Shown piece after piece: positions 8,392 to 15,935 of a stretch of 64,000 nucleotides of DNA. A program made the position numbers and the translations under genes. A model generated the notes under the pieces. The model saw only the letters and a program-made list of their open reading frames with translations. It ran no database searches and had not been told where the DNA came from. The stretch is taken from the NCBI RefSeq assembly GCF_014212315.1, contig NZ_JACKXE010000001.1, positions 2,728,001 through 2,792,000 on the forward strand. Direction: 5' to 3'. Position 1 is the first letter of the stretch; the number at the start of each line of letters is the position of its first letter. This stretch comes from Nocardioides luti. Its GTDB lineage: Bacteria; Actinomycetota; Actinomycetes; Propionibacteriales; Nocardioidaceae.

Positions 8392-8949
8392 TCAGCTCTC
8401 GGGCGTAGCGGTCTGGGCGGTCTCGGCGCGCAGCTGCGCGGCCTGGCGTTCGGCGTCGGCGGCCTCGCGCTGGAGGCGGGCGGCCTCCTGGGTCTTCCGG
8501 AGCTCGGTGGTCTCGGCGTCGTGCTCGAGCGCCTCGGCCTCGCGCAGGCGGGTCTCGGCGAGCGCGTCGGCCTCCTCCTCGGCGGCGGCACGTCCGGCGG
8601 CCTCCTGCTGCTCGGCGGCGCGGGCGGCCGCGGCGTGATCGGTGGCGCGCTGCTCCTCGACGGCGGACTCCTCACGGGCGGCCTGCTCGCGGGCGACGCG
8701 CTCCTCGGCGGCGGCCTTCTCGTTGGCCTCACGGATCTCCTGCGCGGCCTCCTCGCGCTTGGCGTCGGCGACGGCGTCGTCGGCCAGCGCCTCCTTGCGG
8801 GTGCGCGCCTCGGCCTGCTGGAGCTGGCCCTCCTCGACGAGGTGGTCCTTGCCGGTGACGGCGCCGGCGACCTCCTTGGCCTTGCCCTTGATGCTGTCGA
8901 GCATGCCTTCGCGGGCCTGGGCCGCCTGGTCGTTGCTGTCGTGGCTCAT
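8392..8949 (-). CDS. CsbD-family stress protein with long coiled-coil extension
   Basis: A 185-residue protein starting at ATG 8949. The first 45 residues match CsbD (GMLDSIKGKAKEVAGAVTGKDHLVEEGQLQQ), a small general-stress family usually 60-70 residues long. Here it carries an added 140-residue Ala/Glu/Arg coiled coil (AAQEIREANEKAAAEERVAR and on). It is the first gene of a two-gene operon with the Ala/Lys-rich protein at 7736-8383, eight bases apart. The extension is the odd part: the ancestral CsbD module is fused to an elongated helix, suggesting oligomer or scaffold formation. Confidence 0.75.
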   Translation of the reverse strand: MSHDSNDQAAQAREGMLDSIKGKAKEVAGAVTGKDHLVEEGQLQQAEARTRKEALADDAVADAKREEAAQEIREANEKAAAEERVAREQAAREESAVEEQRATDHAAAARAAEQQEAAGRAAAEEEADALAETRLREAEALEHDAETTELRKTQEAARLQREAADAERQAAQLRAETAQTATPES

Positions 8950-9008
8950 GCCCTCCCGTGCCCCGTTCGGGCGATCCGAGACCGATCCGGGGCTGTGACC
9001 CTGACCTC

Positions 9009-9024
9009 CCCGCCGTGCGGCGGG
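9009..9024 (-). terminator. Short GC hairpin at the end of the 9027 gene
   Basis: CCCGCC (9009-9014) pairs with GGCGGG (9019-9024) around a 4-base loop just after the minus-strand stop at 9027. Possible terminator. Confidence 0.4.
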
Positions 9025-9026
9025 CG

Positions 9027-9554
9027 TCAGCGGGGGGTGAGGTCGACCGTCAGCAGCACCTTGTTCGTGCGGATGACGTTCTTCCGGGCGCCGCCGGGGA
9101 AGGCGGAGTTGACCGCGGGGTACGCCGCGTAGGTGTCGCCCCCCGCGAGCTCCGGAGGGAGGAACCGCACCGTGGCGGTGCCGCCGTCCGGTGCCGGTGC
9201 GAGGAACTGCTCGTCCGGGCGGACGGTCAGGTTCGTGTCGGCGCCGTCCCCGATGTTGACGCTCACGTAGAACGGCCCCGCGCCACGCGTCCTGTAGTGG
9301 AAGGACAGCTCGGCGACCCCGACCCGGCTCCCACCCTCCGGCACCACGAACCGCAGCGGTCGCACCTCGCCGATGCCGCCGGAGTCGCCGTCGTACTCCG
9401 CGGACGGACCGGCGCGGTAGTAGGCGTGCACCCGCTCCACGGCGGCCGGCACCGCGGGCGCGTCGTCGGCCGCGAGCGTCGCGGCCGCGGCGTACCCACC
9501 CCCTCCGACGAGCGCGAGGGCGACGGCGGCGACGAGTCCCGAGCGTGTCTTCAT
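9027..9554 (-). CDS. Secreted hypothetical protein
   Basis: A 175-residue protein starting at ATG 9554 (MKTRSG), followed by a signal peptide (LVAAVALALVGGGGYAAAAT). Upstream in-frame codons exist to 9587 but the Met before KTRSG gives the normal signal layout. The mature part is rich in beta-prone segments (RPLRFVVPEGGSRVGVAELSF, AGPFYVSVNIG), with no cysteine and no catalytic motif. It is divergent from the phospholipase C gene. Not a family I recognise; an extracytoplasmic beta-sandwich is a guess from composition. Confidence 0.6.
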   Translation of the reverse strand: MKTRSGLVAAVALALVGGGGYAAAATLAADDAPAVPAAVERVHAYYRAGPSAEYDGDSGGIGEVRPLRFVVPEGGSRVGVAELSFHYRTRGAGPFYVSVNIGDGADTNLTVRPDEQFLAPAPDGGTATVRFLPPELAGGDTYAAYPAVNSAFPGGARKNVIRTNKVLLTVDLTPR

Positions 9555-9732
9555 GGCGGGACGGTAGCCCGCGGCGTACGCCGCCACTGCGGGTTCGCGA
9601 AGACCGCCCCCCGACGGTGCCGTCCGACTGTGCCGCCAGCCTTCGCCGCACGGTCACCGCTGCGACGCCGGGAGTTTCCCGCGGTCCCGAGGCTTGCAGG
9701 GCCCCACCCTCTCGGACCCCTGGAGTGCCCCC

Positions 9733-11769
9733 GTGCCCAGCATCGACCGTCGACGATTCCTGCAGGTGGCCGGTGGCGCGACCGCCACCACCCTGCTCAC
9801 CGACAGCATCGCCCGCGCCGCGTCCCTCCCCGCCAACCACGCGACCGGCTCCCTGGACGACGTCGAGCACATCGTCGTCCTCATGCAGGAGAACCGGTCC
9901 TTCGACCACTACTTCGGCACCCTGCGGGGCGTCCGCGGCTTCGGCGACCCGCACCCGGCGACGCTGCCGTCCGGCAAGTCGGTCTTCCACCAGCCCAACG
10001 GCGACCGCGAGGTGCTGCCGTTCCGCCCGGACATGGAGGACCTCGGCAAGGTCTTCCTCGAGGACCTGCCGCACGGGTGGAGCGACACCCAGGGCGCGAT
10101 CAACCGTGGTGTGTACGACGGCTGGATCCCGAACAAGACGGCGACGACGATGGCGCACCTGCGCCGCAACGACGCGCCGTTCCACTTCGCGCTGGCCGAC
10201 GCGTTCACCGTCTGCGACGCCTACCACTGCTCGTTCATCGGCAACACCGACCCGAACCGCTACTACATGTGGTCCGGCTGGACCGGCAACGACGGCAAGG
10301 GCGGCGGCCCGGTGCTCTACAACGACGAGGCCGGCTACGACTGGACGACCTACCCCGAGCGCCTCGAGGAGGCCGGCGTCTCCTGGAAGATCTACCAGGA
10401 CATCGGTCTCGGGCTCGACCAGGAGCACTACTGGGGCTGGACCGACGACGCCTACATCGGCAACTACGGCGACAACTCGCTGCTCTACTTCCACACCTAC
10501 CAGAACGCCGCCCCCGGCACCCCGCTCGCCGAGCGCGCGAAGACCGGCACGAACGTCGCGAAGGACGGCGGCTACTTCGACGTGCTGCGCGAGGACGTGC
10601 GCACCGGCAAGCTGCCGCAGGTCTCGTGGGTGGTCGCGCCCGAGGCGTTCACCGAGCACCCGAACTGGCCGGTGAACTTCGGCGCCTGGTACGTCGCCAA
10701 CGTGCTCGACGCGCTGACCTCCGACCCCGAGGTCTGGGCGAAGACCGCGCTGCTGGTGACCTACGACGAGAACGACGGCTTCTTCGACCACGTCGTCCCG
10801 CCGCACGCGAACTCGCCGGTGGTCCCGGGCGACTCGACCGTCCCGACGGAGAACGAGTTCTACACCGGCCCCTACGGCCCCGGTTCCTACGGCCTGGGCC
10901 AGCGGGTCCCGATGATCGTGGTCTCGCCGTGGAGCACCGGCGGCTGGGTCTGCTCGGAGACCTTCGACCACACCTCGATCATCCGGCTGATCGAGCAGCG
11001 CTTCGGGGTCGAGGAGCCCAACATCACGCCGTGGCGCCGCTCGGTCTGCGGCGACCTGACCTCGGCCTTCGACTTCACCCGGCGCAAGCCGCACGTCGCC
11101 AAGCTGCCCGACACCTCGTCGTACGAGCCCACCGACCACGAGCGGCACCCCGACTACCAGCCCACCCCGCCGGCCCACGGCACGCTGCCGAAGCAGGAGC
11201 GCGGCACCCGGGCCTCGCGGCCGCTGGCGTACGACTTCGCCGTCGTGGAGCGGCGCCGCACCGGTGCGCTCGACCTCCGCCTGGTCAACGACGGCCCGCT
11301 CGGCGCCCAGCTCCAGGCCCGCTTCCTCACCCCGGCCGCCCCGCCGAGGTCCTACACGGTGGGGGCTGGTGACCACCTCGACGCCGAGTGGCCCGTCACG
11401 GGCGCGTACGACGTCACCCTGCACGGCCCGAACGGGTTCTTCCGCCGCTTCACCGGCCGCGGCGGTAGCGCCAGCGGCGGCGACCCCGTCCTCACGACGC
11501 TGCGGTCCGCACGCCGCGGGGTCACGGTCGCGCTGCGCGGCGGCCGCAAGGCCGTCGAGGTCACCGTGACCAGCGCCTACGACCCGCGCGACTCCCGCAC
11601 GGTGAGCGTGCCCGCCGGGGGCGAGCGCGAGATCGACGTCGAGACCCGCTCGACGGGCGGTTGGTACGACGTGCGCGTCGAGGTCGCCGGCTCGCCGTAC
11701 GTCCGCGTCCTCGCCGGCCACCTCGAGGACGGCCGCCCCTCGATCAGCGACCCGGCGCTGGGGCACTGA
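9733..11769 (+). CDS. Tat-exported phospholipase C (phosphoesterase family)
   Basis: A 678-residue protein from GTG 9733, with GGAG at 9722-9725. The N-terminus carries a twin-arginine signal (SIDRRRFLQVAGGATATTL). The phosphoesterase motif VVLMQENRSFDHYFG, the TYDENDGFFDHVVPP metal-site region, and FDHTSIIRLIEQRFG mark the phosphocholine-preferring, non-hemolytic-type phospholipase C family. The C-terminal 170 residues form two beta domains also typical of that family. It would cleave phosphatidylcholine or sphingomyelin outside the cell, releasing phosphocholine. No PlcR-like partner lies beside it. The phospholipase D at 27751 and glycerophosphodiesterase at 30179 could act on related lipids, though they are not linked in an operon. 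Full length. Confidence 0.9.
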   Translation: MPSIDRRRFLQVAGGATATTLLTDSIARAASLPANHATGSLDDVEHIVVLMQENRSFDHYFGTLRGVRGFGDPHPATLPSGKSVFHQPNGDREVLPFRPDMEDLGKVFLEDLPHGWSDTQGAINRGVYDGWIPNKTATTMAHLRRNDAPFHFALADAFTVCDAYHCSFIGNTDPNRYYMWSGWTGNDGKGGGPVLYNDEAGYDWTTYPERLEEAGVSWKIYQDIGLGLDQEHYWGWTDDAYIGNYGDNSLLYFHTYQNAAPGTPLAERAKTGTNVAKDGGYFDVLREDVRTGKLPQVSWVVAPEAFTEHPNWPVNFGAWYVANVLDALTSDPEVWAKTALLVTYDENDGFFDHVVPPHANSPVVPGDSTVPTENEFYTGPYGPGSYGLGQRVPMIVVSPWSTGGWVCSETFDHTSIIRLIEQRFGVEEPNITPWRRSVCGDLTSAFDFTRRKPHVAKLPDTSSYEPTDHERHPDYQPTPPAHGTLPKQERGTRASRPLAYDFAVVERRRTGALDLRLVNDGPLGAQLQARFLTPAAPPRSYTVGAGDHLDAEWPVTGAYDVTLHGPNGFFRRFTGRGGSASGGDPVLTTLRSARRGVTVALRGGRKAVEVTVTSAYDPRDSRTVSVPAGGEREIDVETRSTGGWYDVRVEVAGSPYVRVLAGHLEDGRPSISDPALGH

Positions 11770-11789
11770 CGCGGGCGCGGGTCACGCTG

Positions 11790-11838
11790 TGACGCGCGAA
11801 GCACCCGACACGCCGCGGGTCGGGTGCTTCGTGCGTCG
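11790..11838. repeat. Palindromic repeat F6, copy 1
   Basis: GACGCGCGAAGCACCCGAC (11791-11809) is mirrored at 11819-11837 with one mismatch around a 9-base loop. It follows the phospholipase C gene and precedes the DUF559 gene. A second copy is at 12977-13025 on the other side of the DUF559 gene. Confidence 0.8.
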
Positions 11839-11905
11839 TGGCGCGTTGTCCACAGGCCGCCGGGGCGCGAGTGAGGGGAACATCTGCGCCGGGTAGGACC
11901 CGGCC

Positions 11906-12979
11906 ATGGACAGGAACTGGGACCCGGTCGCCGCGCCGGTGACCGGGCTGGTGCGGCCCGTGCCGCTCGACCCGGCCGGGAGCGTCGGGCCGACGCGCGG
12001 GCAGGCACGCGGCGCGGGCTGGCGGCGTACGACGACGGGGCTCTACGTGCCCGTCGACGTCAGCGACGCGCAGGTCGAGCAGCGGATCCTCGAGCAGTCG
12101 ATGCGCCTGGGCGCCGAGCCTGGCGCCGGTGCCGTGACGGGCTGGGCGGCGCTGCGGCTGCACGGTGGCGGGTTCTTCGACGGGCTCGACCGTGACGGGC
12201 GCACCTGCCTGCCGGTGCCGCTGCTCGCCGTGGGGGACCGGTTCCGTGCGCACCCGGCGATCGCGGTGTCGCGGGAGCCGCTCGCGGGTGACGACGTGGT
12301 GCTGCGGCACGGGGTCCGGTGCGTCTCGGTCGAGCGGGCGCTCTTCGACGAGATGCGACGCGGGCGCGACCAGCGCGACGCCGTCGTGGCGCTGGACATG
12401 GCGTGCGCGGCCGGGCTGACGTCGATCGCCCGGATGCGGGCGTACGTCGCCCGGCGCGGCGGCTGGCGAGGCGTGGCCCAGGTCCGCTGGGCCCTGGACC
12501 ACGGCGACGAGCACAGCCGTTCGCCGCAGGAGACGCGCCTGCGGCTGATCTGGGTGCTGGACGCCGGGTGGCCCCCGCCCCTCTGCAACCGGACCCTGCT
12601 GTCCCTGACAGGGGTCGAGCTCGGCACCCCGGACCTGTTGGACGTGGACCGTGCCGTGGTCGGGGAGTACGACGGGGCCGACCACCGCGACGGCGTACGT
12701 CACCGCCGCGACGTGGGTCGGGAGGACGGGTTCCGCCGGGCGGGTCTGGAGTACGTCGAGGTGGTCGGTGCCGACCTCCACGACGCGGCGCTCGTGGTGG
12801 CGCGCATGGAGGAGGCGGCCCGTCGCGCGGCGCGGGCCGGGTCGGCGGGGCTGCCACGGCGCTGGCGGCTGGGGCCGGCGCGCGAGTCCCTGGACGCACG
12901 CCTCGACCGGCAGGACCTGCGTCAGGCGATCGCTGCGGACCTGGCGGCGGACACGGCCGCGGGCGGCGTCACGCCATGA
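11906..12979 (+). CDS. DUF559-type PD-(D/E)XK nuclease-fold protein
   Basis: A 357-residue protein. The N-terminal part (WRRTTTGLYVP, then AVTGWAALRLHG) resembles the regulator-like region found in AbiEi-type and related actinobacterial proteins. The C-terminal part (about residues 205-300) looks like a DUF559/Vsr-type endonuclease core: SPQETRLRLIW, then GTPDLLDVDRAVVGEYDGADH with the Asp and Glu of a PD-ExK site, then the helix with RAGLEYVEV. Role unproven; DNA nicking, repair or a defence/toxin function are all possible. No antitoxin gene sits next to it. The gene is bracketed by two copies of one palindromic repeat, and its stop codon TGA (12977-12979) forms the first bases of the second copy. 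Confidence 0.7.
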   Translation: MDRNWDPVAAPVTGLVRPVPLDPAGSVGPTRGQARGAGWRRTTTGLYVPVDVSDAQVEQRILEQSMRLGAEPGAGAVTGWAALRLHGGGFFDGLDRDGRTCLPVPLLAVGDRFRAHPAIAVSREPLAGDDVVLRHGVRCVSVERALFDEMRRGRDQRDAVVALDMACAAGLTSIARMRAYVARRGGWRGVAQVRWALDHGDEHSRSPQETRLRLIWVLDAGWPPPLCNRTLLSLTGVELGTPDLLDVDRAVVGEYDGADHRDGVRHRRDVGREDGFRRAGLEYVEVVGADLHDAALVVARMEEAARRAARAGSAGLPRRWRLGPARESLDARLDRQDLRQAIAADLAADTAAGGVTP

Positions 12980-13025
12980 CGCGCGAAGCACCTGGCCGTC
13001 GGCGTGTCGGGTGCTTCGTGCGTCA
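12977..13025. repeat. Palindromic repeat F6, copy 2
   Basis: The left arm at 12977-12996 pairs with the right arm at 13006-13025 (17 of 20 positions). The right arm reads the same as in copy 1 (GTCGGGTGCTTCGTGCGTC). It overlaps the stop of the DUF559 gene and lies between that gene and a convergent one ending at 13031, so it may double as a terminator. Confidence 0.8.
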
Positions 13026-13030
13026 CAGCG

Positions 13031-13681
13031 TCAGCGGTCGCGGTCCCGGTCGCGCACGTGGGCGGGGACCGGGCGGTCCGGGCCGAGGTCGGGGGCGTCG
13101 ACGGGGGTGCCGGCGACCAGCCGGAGCGGGACGACCCCGGCCCACACCGGCTGCTCGAGGTCCGCGGGCGGGTCCTCGGAGAAGCCGTCGCTGACCTTGA
13201 CCGACCACTCCGCGAGCGGGACCCGCAGCACCATCGTGGCGGCGACCTCCTTCGCCAGCGGGGCGCGGAGCTCGGCCCAGCGGCCGGGCAGCAGGTGCTC
13301 GGTCAGCACCTCCAACGCGCGCACCTTGTCGGCGGGCGGCACCTGGGTCGCGACGCCGAGGACCGTGGCGGAGCGGTACTGCATGCTCGACTCGAAGGCC
13401 GACCGCGCGTACACCAGCCCGTCCAGGTGGGTCACGCTGACGCAGACGGCGGCCCCGCCGGCGAGGGCGCGCATCAGCCGCGACCCCGTGGAGCCGTGCA
13501 GCAGCAGGTGGTCCCCGTCGCGGGCGCAGGCCATCGGCAGGACGTACGGCTGGCCGTCCACCTCGATCCCGACCGACGCGTGCAGGGCCTCGTCGAGGAT
13601 CGCGTGCAGGGTCGCGAGGTCGTCGACCTGCTTCTCGGGGAGGCGGCGTACGGCGGTCCGCGGCGTGGGCTCGGGGGGCAT
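13031..13681 (-). CDS. Pyridoxamine-5'-phosphate-oxidase-like FMN-binding protein
   Basis: A 216-residue protein from ATG 13681. It has the FMN split-barrel pattern of the NimA/PPOX-like group: a helix with LHAILDEALHASVGIEVDG, the strand YVLPMACARDGDHLLLHG, the STGSRLMRAL loop that contacts the phosphate, and VCVSVTHLDGLVYARS. Such proteins bind FMN or heme and reduce small molecules; the substrate is unknown. The frame continues upstream to 13777, but that part is the intergenic repeat F1 read as protein, so the later ATG is the real start. Confidence 0.8.
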   Translation of the reverse strand: MPPEPTPRTAVRRLPEKQVDDLATLHAILDEALHASVGIEVDGQPYVLPMACARDGDHLLLHGSTGSRLMRALAGGAAVCVSVTHLDGLVYARSAFESSMQYRSATVLGVATQVPPADKVRALEVLTEHLLPGRWAELRAPLAKEVAATMVLRVPLAEWSVKVSDGFSEDPPADLEQPVWAGVVPLRLVAGTPVDAPDLGPDRPVPAHVRDRDRDR

Positions 13682-13702
13682 GGGGTCATTGAAGCCCACG
13701 GG

Positions 13703-13812
13703 GGTGGTTTCGAGACGGTCGCTGCGCGACCTCCTCAACCACCGGGTGGGCCGGCGCTGCGCGACCTCCTCAACCACCGGGCGGGCCGGCGCTGCGCGAC
13801 CTCCTCAACCAC
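13703..13812. repeat. Intergenic repeat F1, cluster A (one full, two partial copies)
   Basis: One full 41-bp imperfect palindrome at 13703-13743, beginning GGTGGTTTCGAGAC and ending CCTCAACCACC, is followed by two copies of only its right part (from about 13753 and 13787). These are separated by near-identical GGGTGGGCC/GGGCGGGCC linkers. It lies in the divergent spacer upstream of both 13681 and 13945. Cluster B is at 21516-21674. Confidence 0.85.
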
Positions 13813-13944
13813 CGGCCCTCGACCACCGGACGCCCCGGCATCGCGTGGGCCGATGCCCGGCATCACGAGCGCGTGCTTCCGCGGTGGAGTGACCACCGGC
13901 ACAGTCGGTGCCAGCACCCACACCCGACCCTGCGAGGACGCCCC

Positions 13945-15102
13945 GTGTTCGAGTACTTCCCCGGCAACTACATCTGGAGCTTCAGCGTCGCGGCGACCCT
14001 CAACTCGGGGGGCGCGATCGACGAGGTCGACCGGGCCTGCCGGCCGATCCGCGACCTGGCGCAGCAGGGCTCCGACGTGGGCACCCAGGAGTTCATGGCG
14101 TCCTGGCGCCGGGTGTCGGACCAGGTCGCCGAGGAGGCGGCCGAGGCCGAGAAGGCGGGGCACCTGCGCACCGCCGGGCAGAAGTACCTCCGCGCGGCGG
14201 CGTACCTCTGCCAGGCCGAGCGGATGCTGTCGAACTCCTCGCCAGACCGGATCCCGACCTACACCCTGCTCCTCGAGCTGATGGAGAAGACCTTCGCGCT
14301 CGTCGACCCGGCCACCACGCGGGTCGAGGTGCCATTCGAGGGCGCCACGCTGCCGGCGTACTTCACCAAGGCGGAGCGCGCGGACGGCAGCCCCGCGCCG
14401 ACCGTGATCATGTGGAACGGCCTGGACTCCACCAAGGAGCACATGTACACCTCCGCGTGGCCGGCCGAGATGGCCGCGCGCGGGATCTCCGTGCTGCAGG
14501 TCGACTGCCCCGGCTCCGGCGAGGCGCTGCGGCTGCAGGGCCTGACCGCGCGGATCGAGACCGAGGACTGGGCGCGGGCCTGCGTGGACTACCTCGAGAC
14601 GCGTGACGACGTGCGCCACGACCGGATCGGCCTGGTCGGCTGGTCGCTCGGTGGCTACTACGTGCCGCGCGCCGCGGCGTTCGAGAAGCGGCTCGCCTTC
14701 GCCGTCGCGTGGGGCGCCAACCACAACTGGGGCGAGGTGCAGAAGGCCCGGCTCGACCGCGAGGGCGAGAACCCGGTCCCGCACTACTGGGAGCACGTGC
14801 TGTGGGTGTGGGGCCACACCGACCTGCAGGAGTTCATCGCGTACGCCGAGGGCATCCACCTCAACGGCGTCGTCGACCAGATCACCGTCCCCTTCCTCAT
14901 CACGCACGGCGCGAACGACCGCCAGATCAACGTGAAGTACGCCCACCAGTCCTACGACCAGGCCGTCAACAGCCCGAAGCGCGAGCTGCGCGTCTTCACG
15001 CCGGAGGAGGGTGCGACCGAGCACATCGGCCTCGACCACCTCCCGGCCGTCGGCGCCTTCACCGCGGACTGGGTCGAGGACACGCTGACCGAGCTCGGAT
15101 GA
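13945..15102 (+). CDS. Alpha/beta hydrolase of the FrsA/C-C-bond hydrolase type
   Basis: A 385-residue protein from GTG 13945. An all-helical N-terminal cap of about 120 residues is followed by an alpha/beta-hydrolase core. Nucleophile S234 lies in VGWSLGG, the acid is D325 in THGANDRQ, and the His is H360 in TEHIGLDH. This cap-plus-core layout is that of the DUF1100/FrsA-like esterases and of 2,6-dihydroxypseudooxynicotine hydrolase, which cuts C-C bonds. The stop overlaps the start of the next gene (ATGA at 15099-15102), so the hydrolase and the SDR are cotranslated and probably act on one catabolic route. Substrate unknown. Confidence 0.82.
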   Translation: MFEYFPGNYIWSFSVAATLNSGGAIDEVDRACRPIRDLAQQGSDVGTQEFMASWRRVSDQVAEEAAEAEKAGHLRTAGQKYLRAAAYLCQAERMLSNSSPDRIPTYTLLLELMEKTFALVDPATTRVEVPFEGATLPAYFTKAERADGSPAPTVIMWNGLDSTKEHMYTSAWPAEMAARGISVLQVDCPGSGEALRLQGLTARIETEDWARACVDYLETRDDVRHDRIGLVGWSLGGYYVPRAAAFEKRLAFAVAWGANHNWGEVQKARLDREGENPVPHYWEHVLWVWGHTDLQEFIAYAEGIHLNGVVDQITVPFLITHGANDRQINVKYAHQSYDQAVNSPKRELRVFTPEEGATEHIGLDHLPAVGAFTADWVEDTLTELG

Positions 15103-15824
15103 GCTCGCTGGCCGGCCGGGTCGCGCTGATCACCGGGACCGCCGGTGGTCAGGGGCTGGCCGCGGCCGCGCTGTTCGAGGAGGCCGGCGCGACGGTGGTC
15201 GGGTGCGACGTCGCGCCGACCGACGGCTCGGAGCCGGTCGACCTGACCGACGAGGACGCCGTACGCCGGTGGGTGGACGCGGCCGCGGCGGAGCACGGCC
15301 GCGTCGACATCCTCTACGCCAACGCCGGCGCCACCCGCTTCGGCCCGCTCGAGTCGATCACCGCGGAGGACTGGGACTTCAACCTGCGCCACGAGCTCGA
15401 CGTCGTGTTCTTCCCCGTCAAGCACGCCTGGCCGCACCTGAGGGCCTCCGGTCACGGCGCGGTCGTGCTGGTCGGCTCGACCGCGGGCCTCACCGGCTCG
15501 ACCACCAACGCACGCGTCGCGCACACGGTCACCAAGGGCGGGGTGGTCGCGCTCACCAAGCAGCTCGCGGCCGAAGGGGCGGCGCACGGCATCCGGGTGA
15601 ACTGCGTCAGCCCCGGCATGATCGAGACGCCCGCCACCCGGGGTGACCTGCTGGCCGACGACCACCCGATGCGCTCGATCGCCCGGTCCATCCCGCTCGG
15701 CCGCGTCGGCCAGCCGGACGAGGTCGCCCGCTGTGCGCGGTTCCTCGCGTCCGACGAGGCGTCGTACGTCACCGGCGCCAACCTGGTCATCGACGGTGGC
15801 TGGTCCGCGGTGCTGCCGGGATGA
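15099..15824 (+). CDS. SDR-family oxidoreductase with His in place of the catalytic Tyr
   Basis: A 241-residue classical short-chain dehydrogenase/reductase. It has the nucleotide site TGTAGGQG near the N-terminus, the NAG motif (YANAGATRFG), the catalytic Ser region VGSTAG, and the end motif GANLVIDGGW. The active-site YxxxK is changed: the sequence reads AHTVTKGG, with His where the catalytic Tyr should be and Lys kept. This may reduce or alter activity. It is translationally coupled to the C-C-hydrolase-like gene upstream by an ATGA overlap. Asp in GCDVAP after the second strand suggests NAD rather than NADP. Confidence 0.85.
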   Translation: MSSLAGRVALITGTAGGQGLAAAALFEEAGATVVGCDVAPTDGSEPVDLTDEDAVRRWVDAAAAEHGRVDILYANAGATRFGPLESITAEDWDFNLRHELDVVFFPVKHAWPHLRASGHGAVVLVGSTAGLTGSTTNARVAHTVTKGGVVALTKQLAAEGAAHGIRVNCVSPGMIETPATRGDLLADDHPMRSIARSIPLGRVGQPDEVARCARFLASDEASYVTGANLVIDGGWSAVLPG

Positions 15825-15840
15825 CGGAGGGCGTCACGCG

Positions 15841-15887
15841 GGACGTCATACGGCCGGAGCAGGCGTCTCCACCGTCCGTATGACGCC
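15841..15887. repeat. Palindromic repeat F5, copy 1
   Basis: GGACGTCATACGG from 15841 is mirrored by CCGTCCGTATGACGCC at 15872-15887. It follows the SDR gene and precedes the lipase gene. The related copy at 24791-24837 follows the GH3 gene. Possibly a terminator-type element. Confidence 0.65.
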
Positions 15888-15935
15888 CCGGCGACCTCCG
15901 CGGAACGTCCCGGCCCGCCCGGGCGTTGCTCCTCC

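Noticed and set aside
8392..11766. A 1124-residue open frame on the minus strand
   Set aside because: Only its last part (from 8949) is the real CsbD-like gene; the rest is the antisense of the phospholipase C gene.
11906..12979. AbiE-type toxin-antitoxin system
   Set aside because: The N-terminus recalls AbiEi-like proteins but no AbiEii nucleotidyltransferase gene follows; the C-terminus is DUF559-like.
13682..13777. N-terminal extension of the FMN split-barrel protein
   Set aside because: These 32 codons are the F1 repeat and spacer read as protein; the ATG at 13681 gives the normal family start.
13703..13812. Insertion sequence remnant
   Set aside because: No transposase fragment or terminal inverted repeat with target duplication was seen; the units are short palindromes only.
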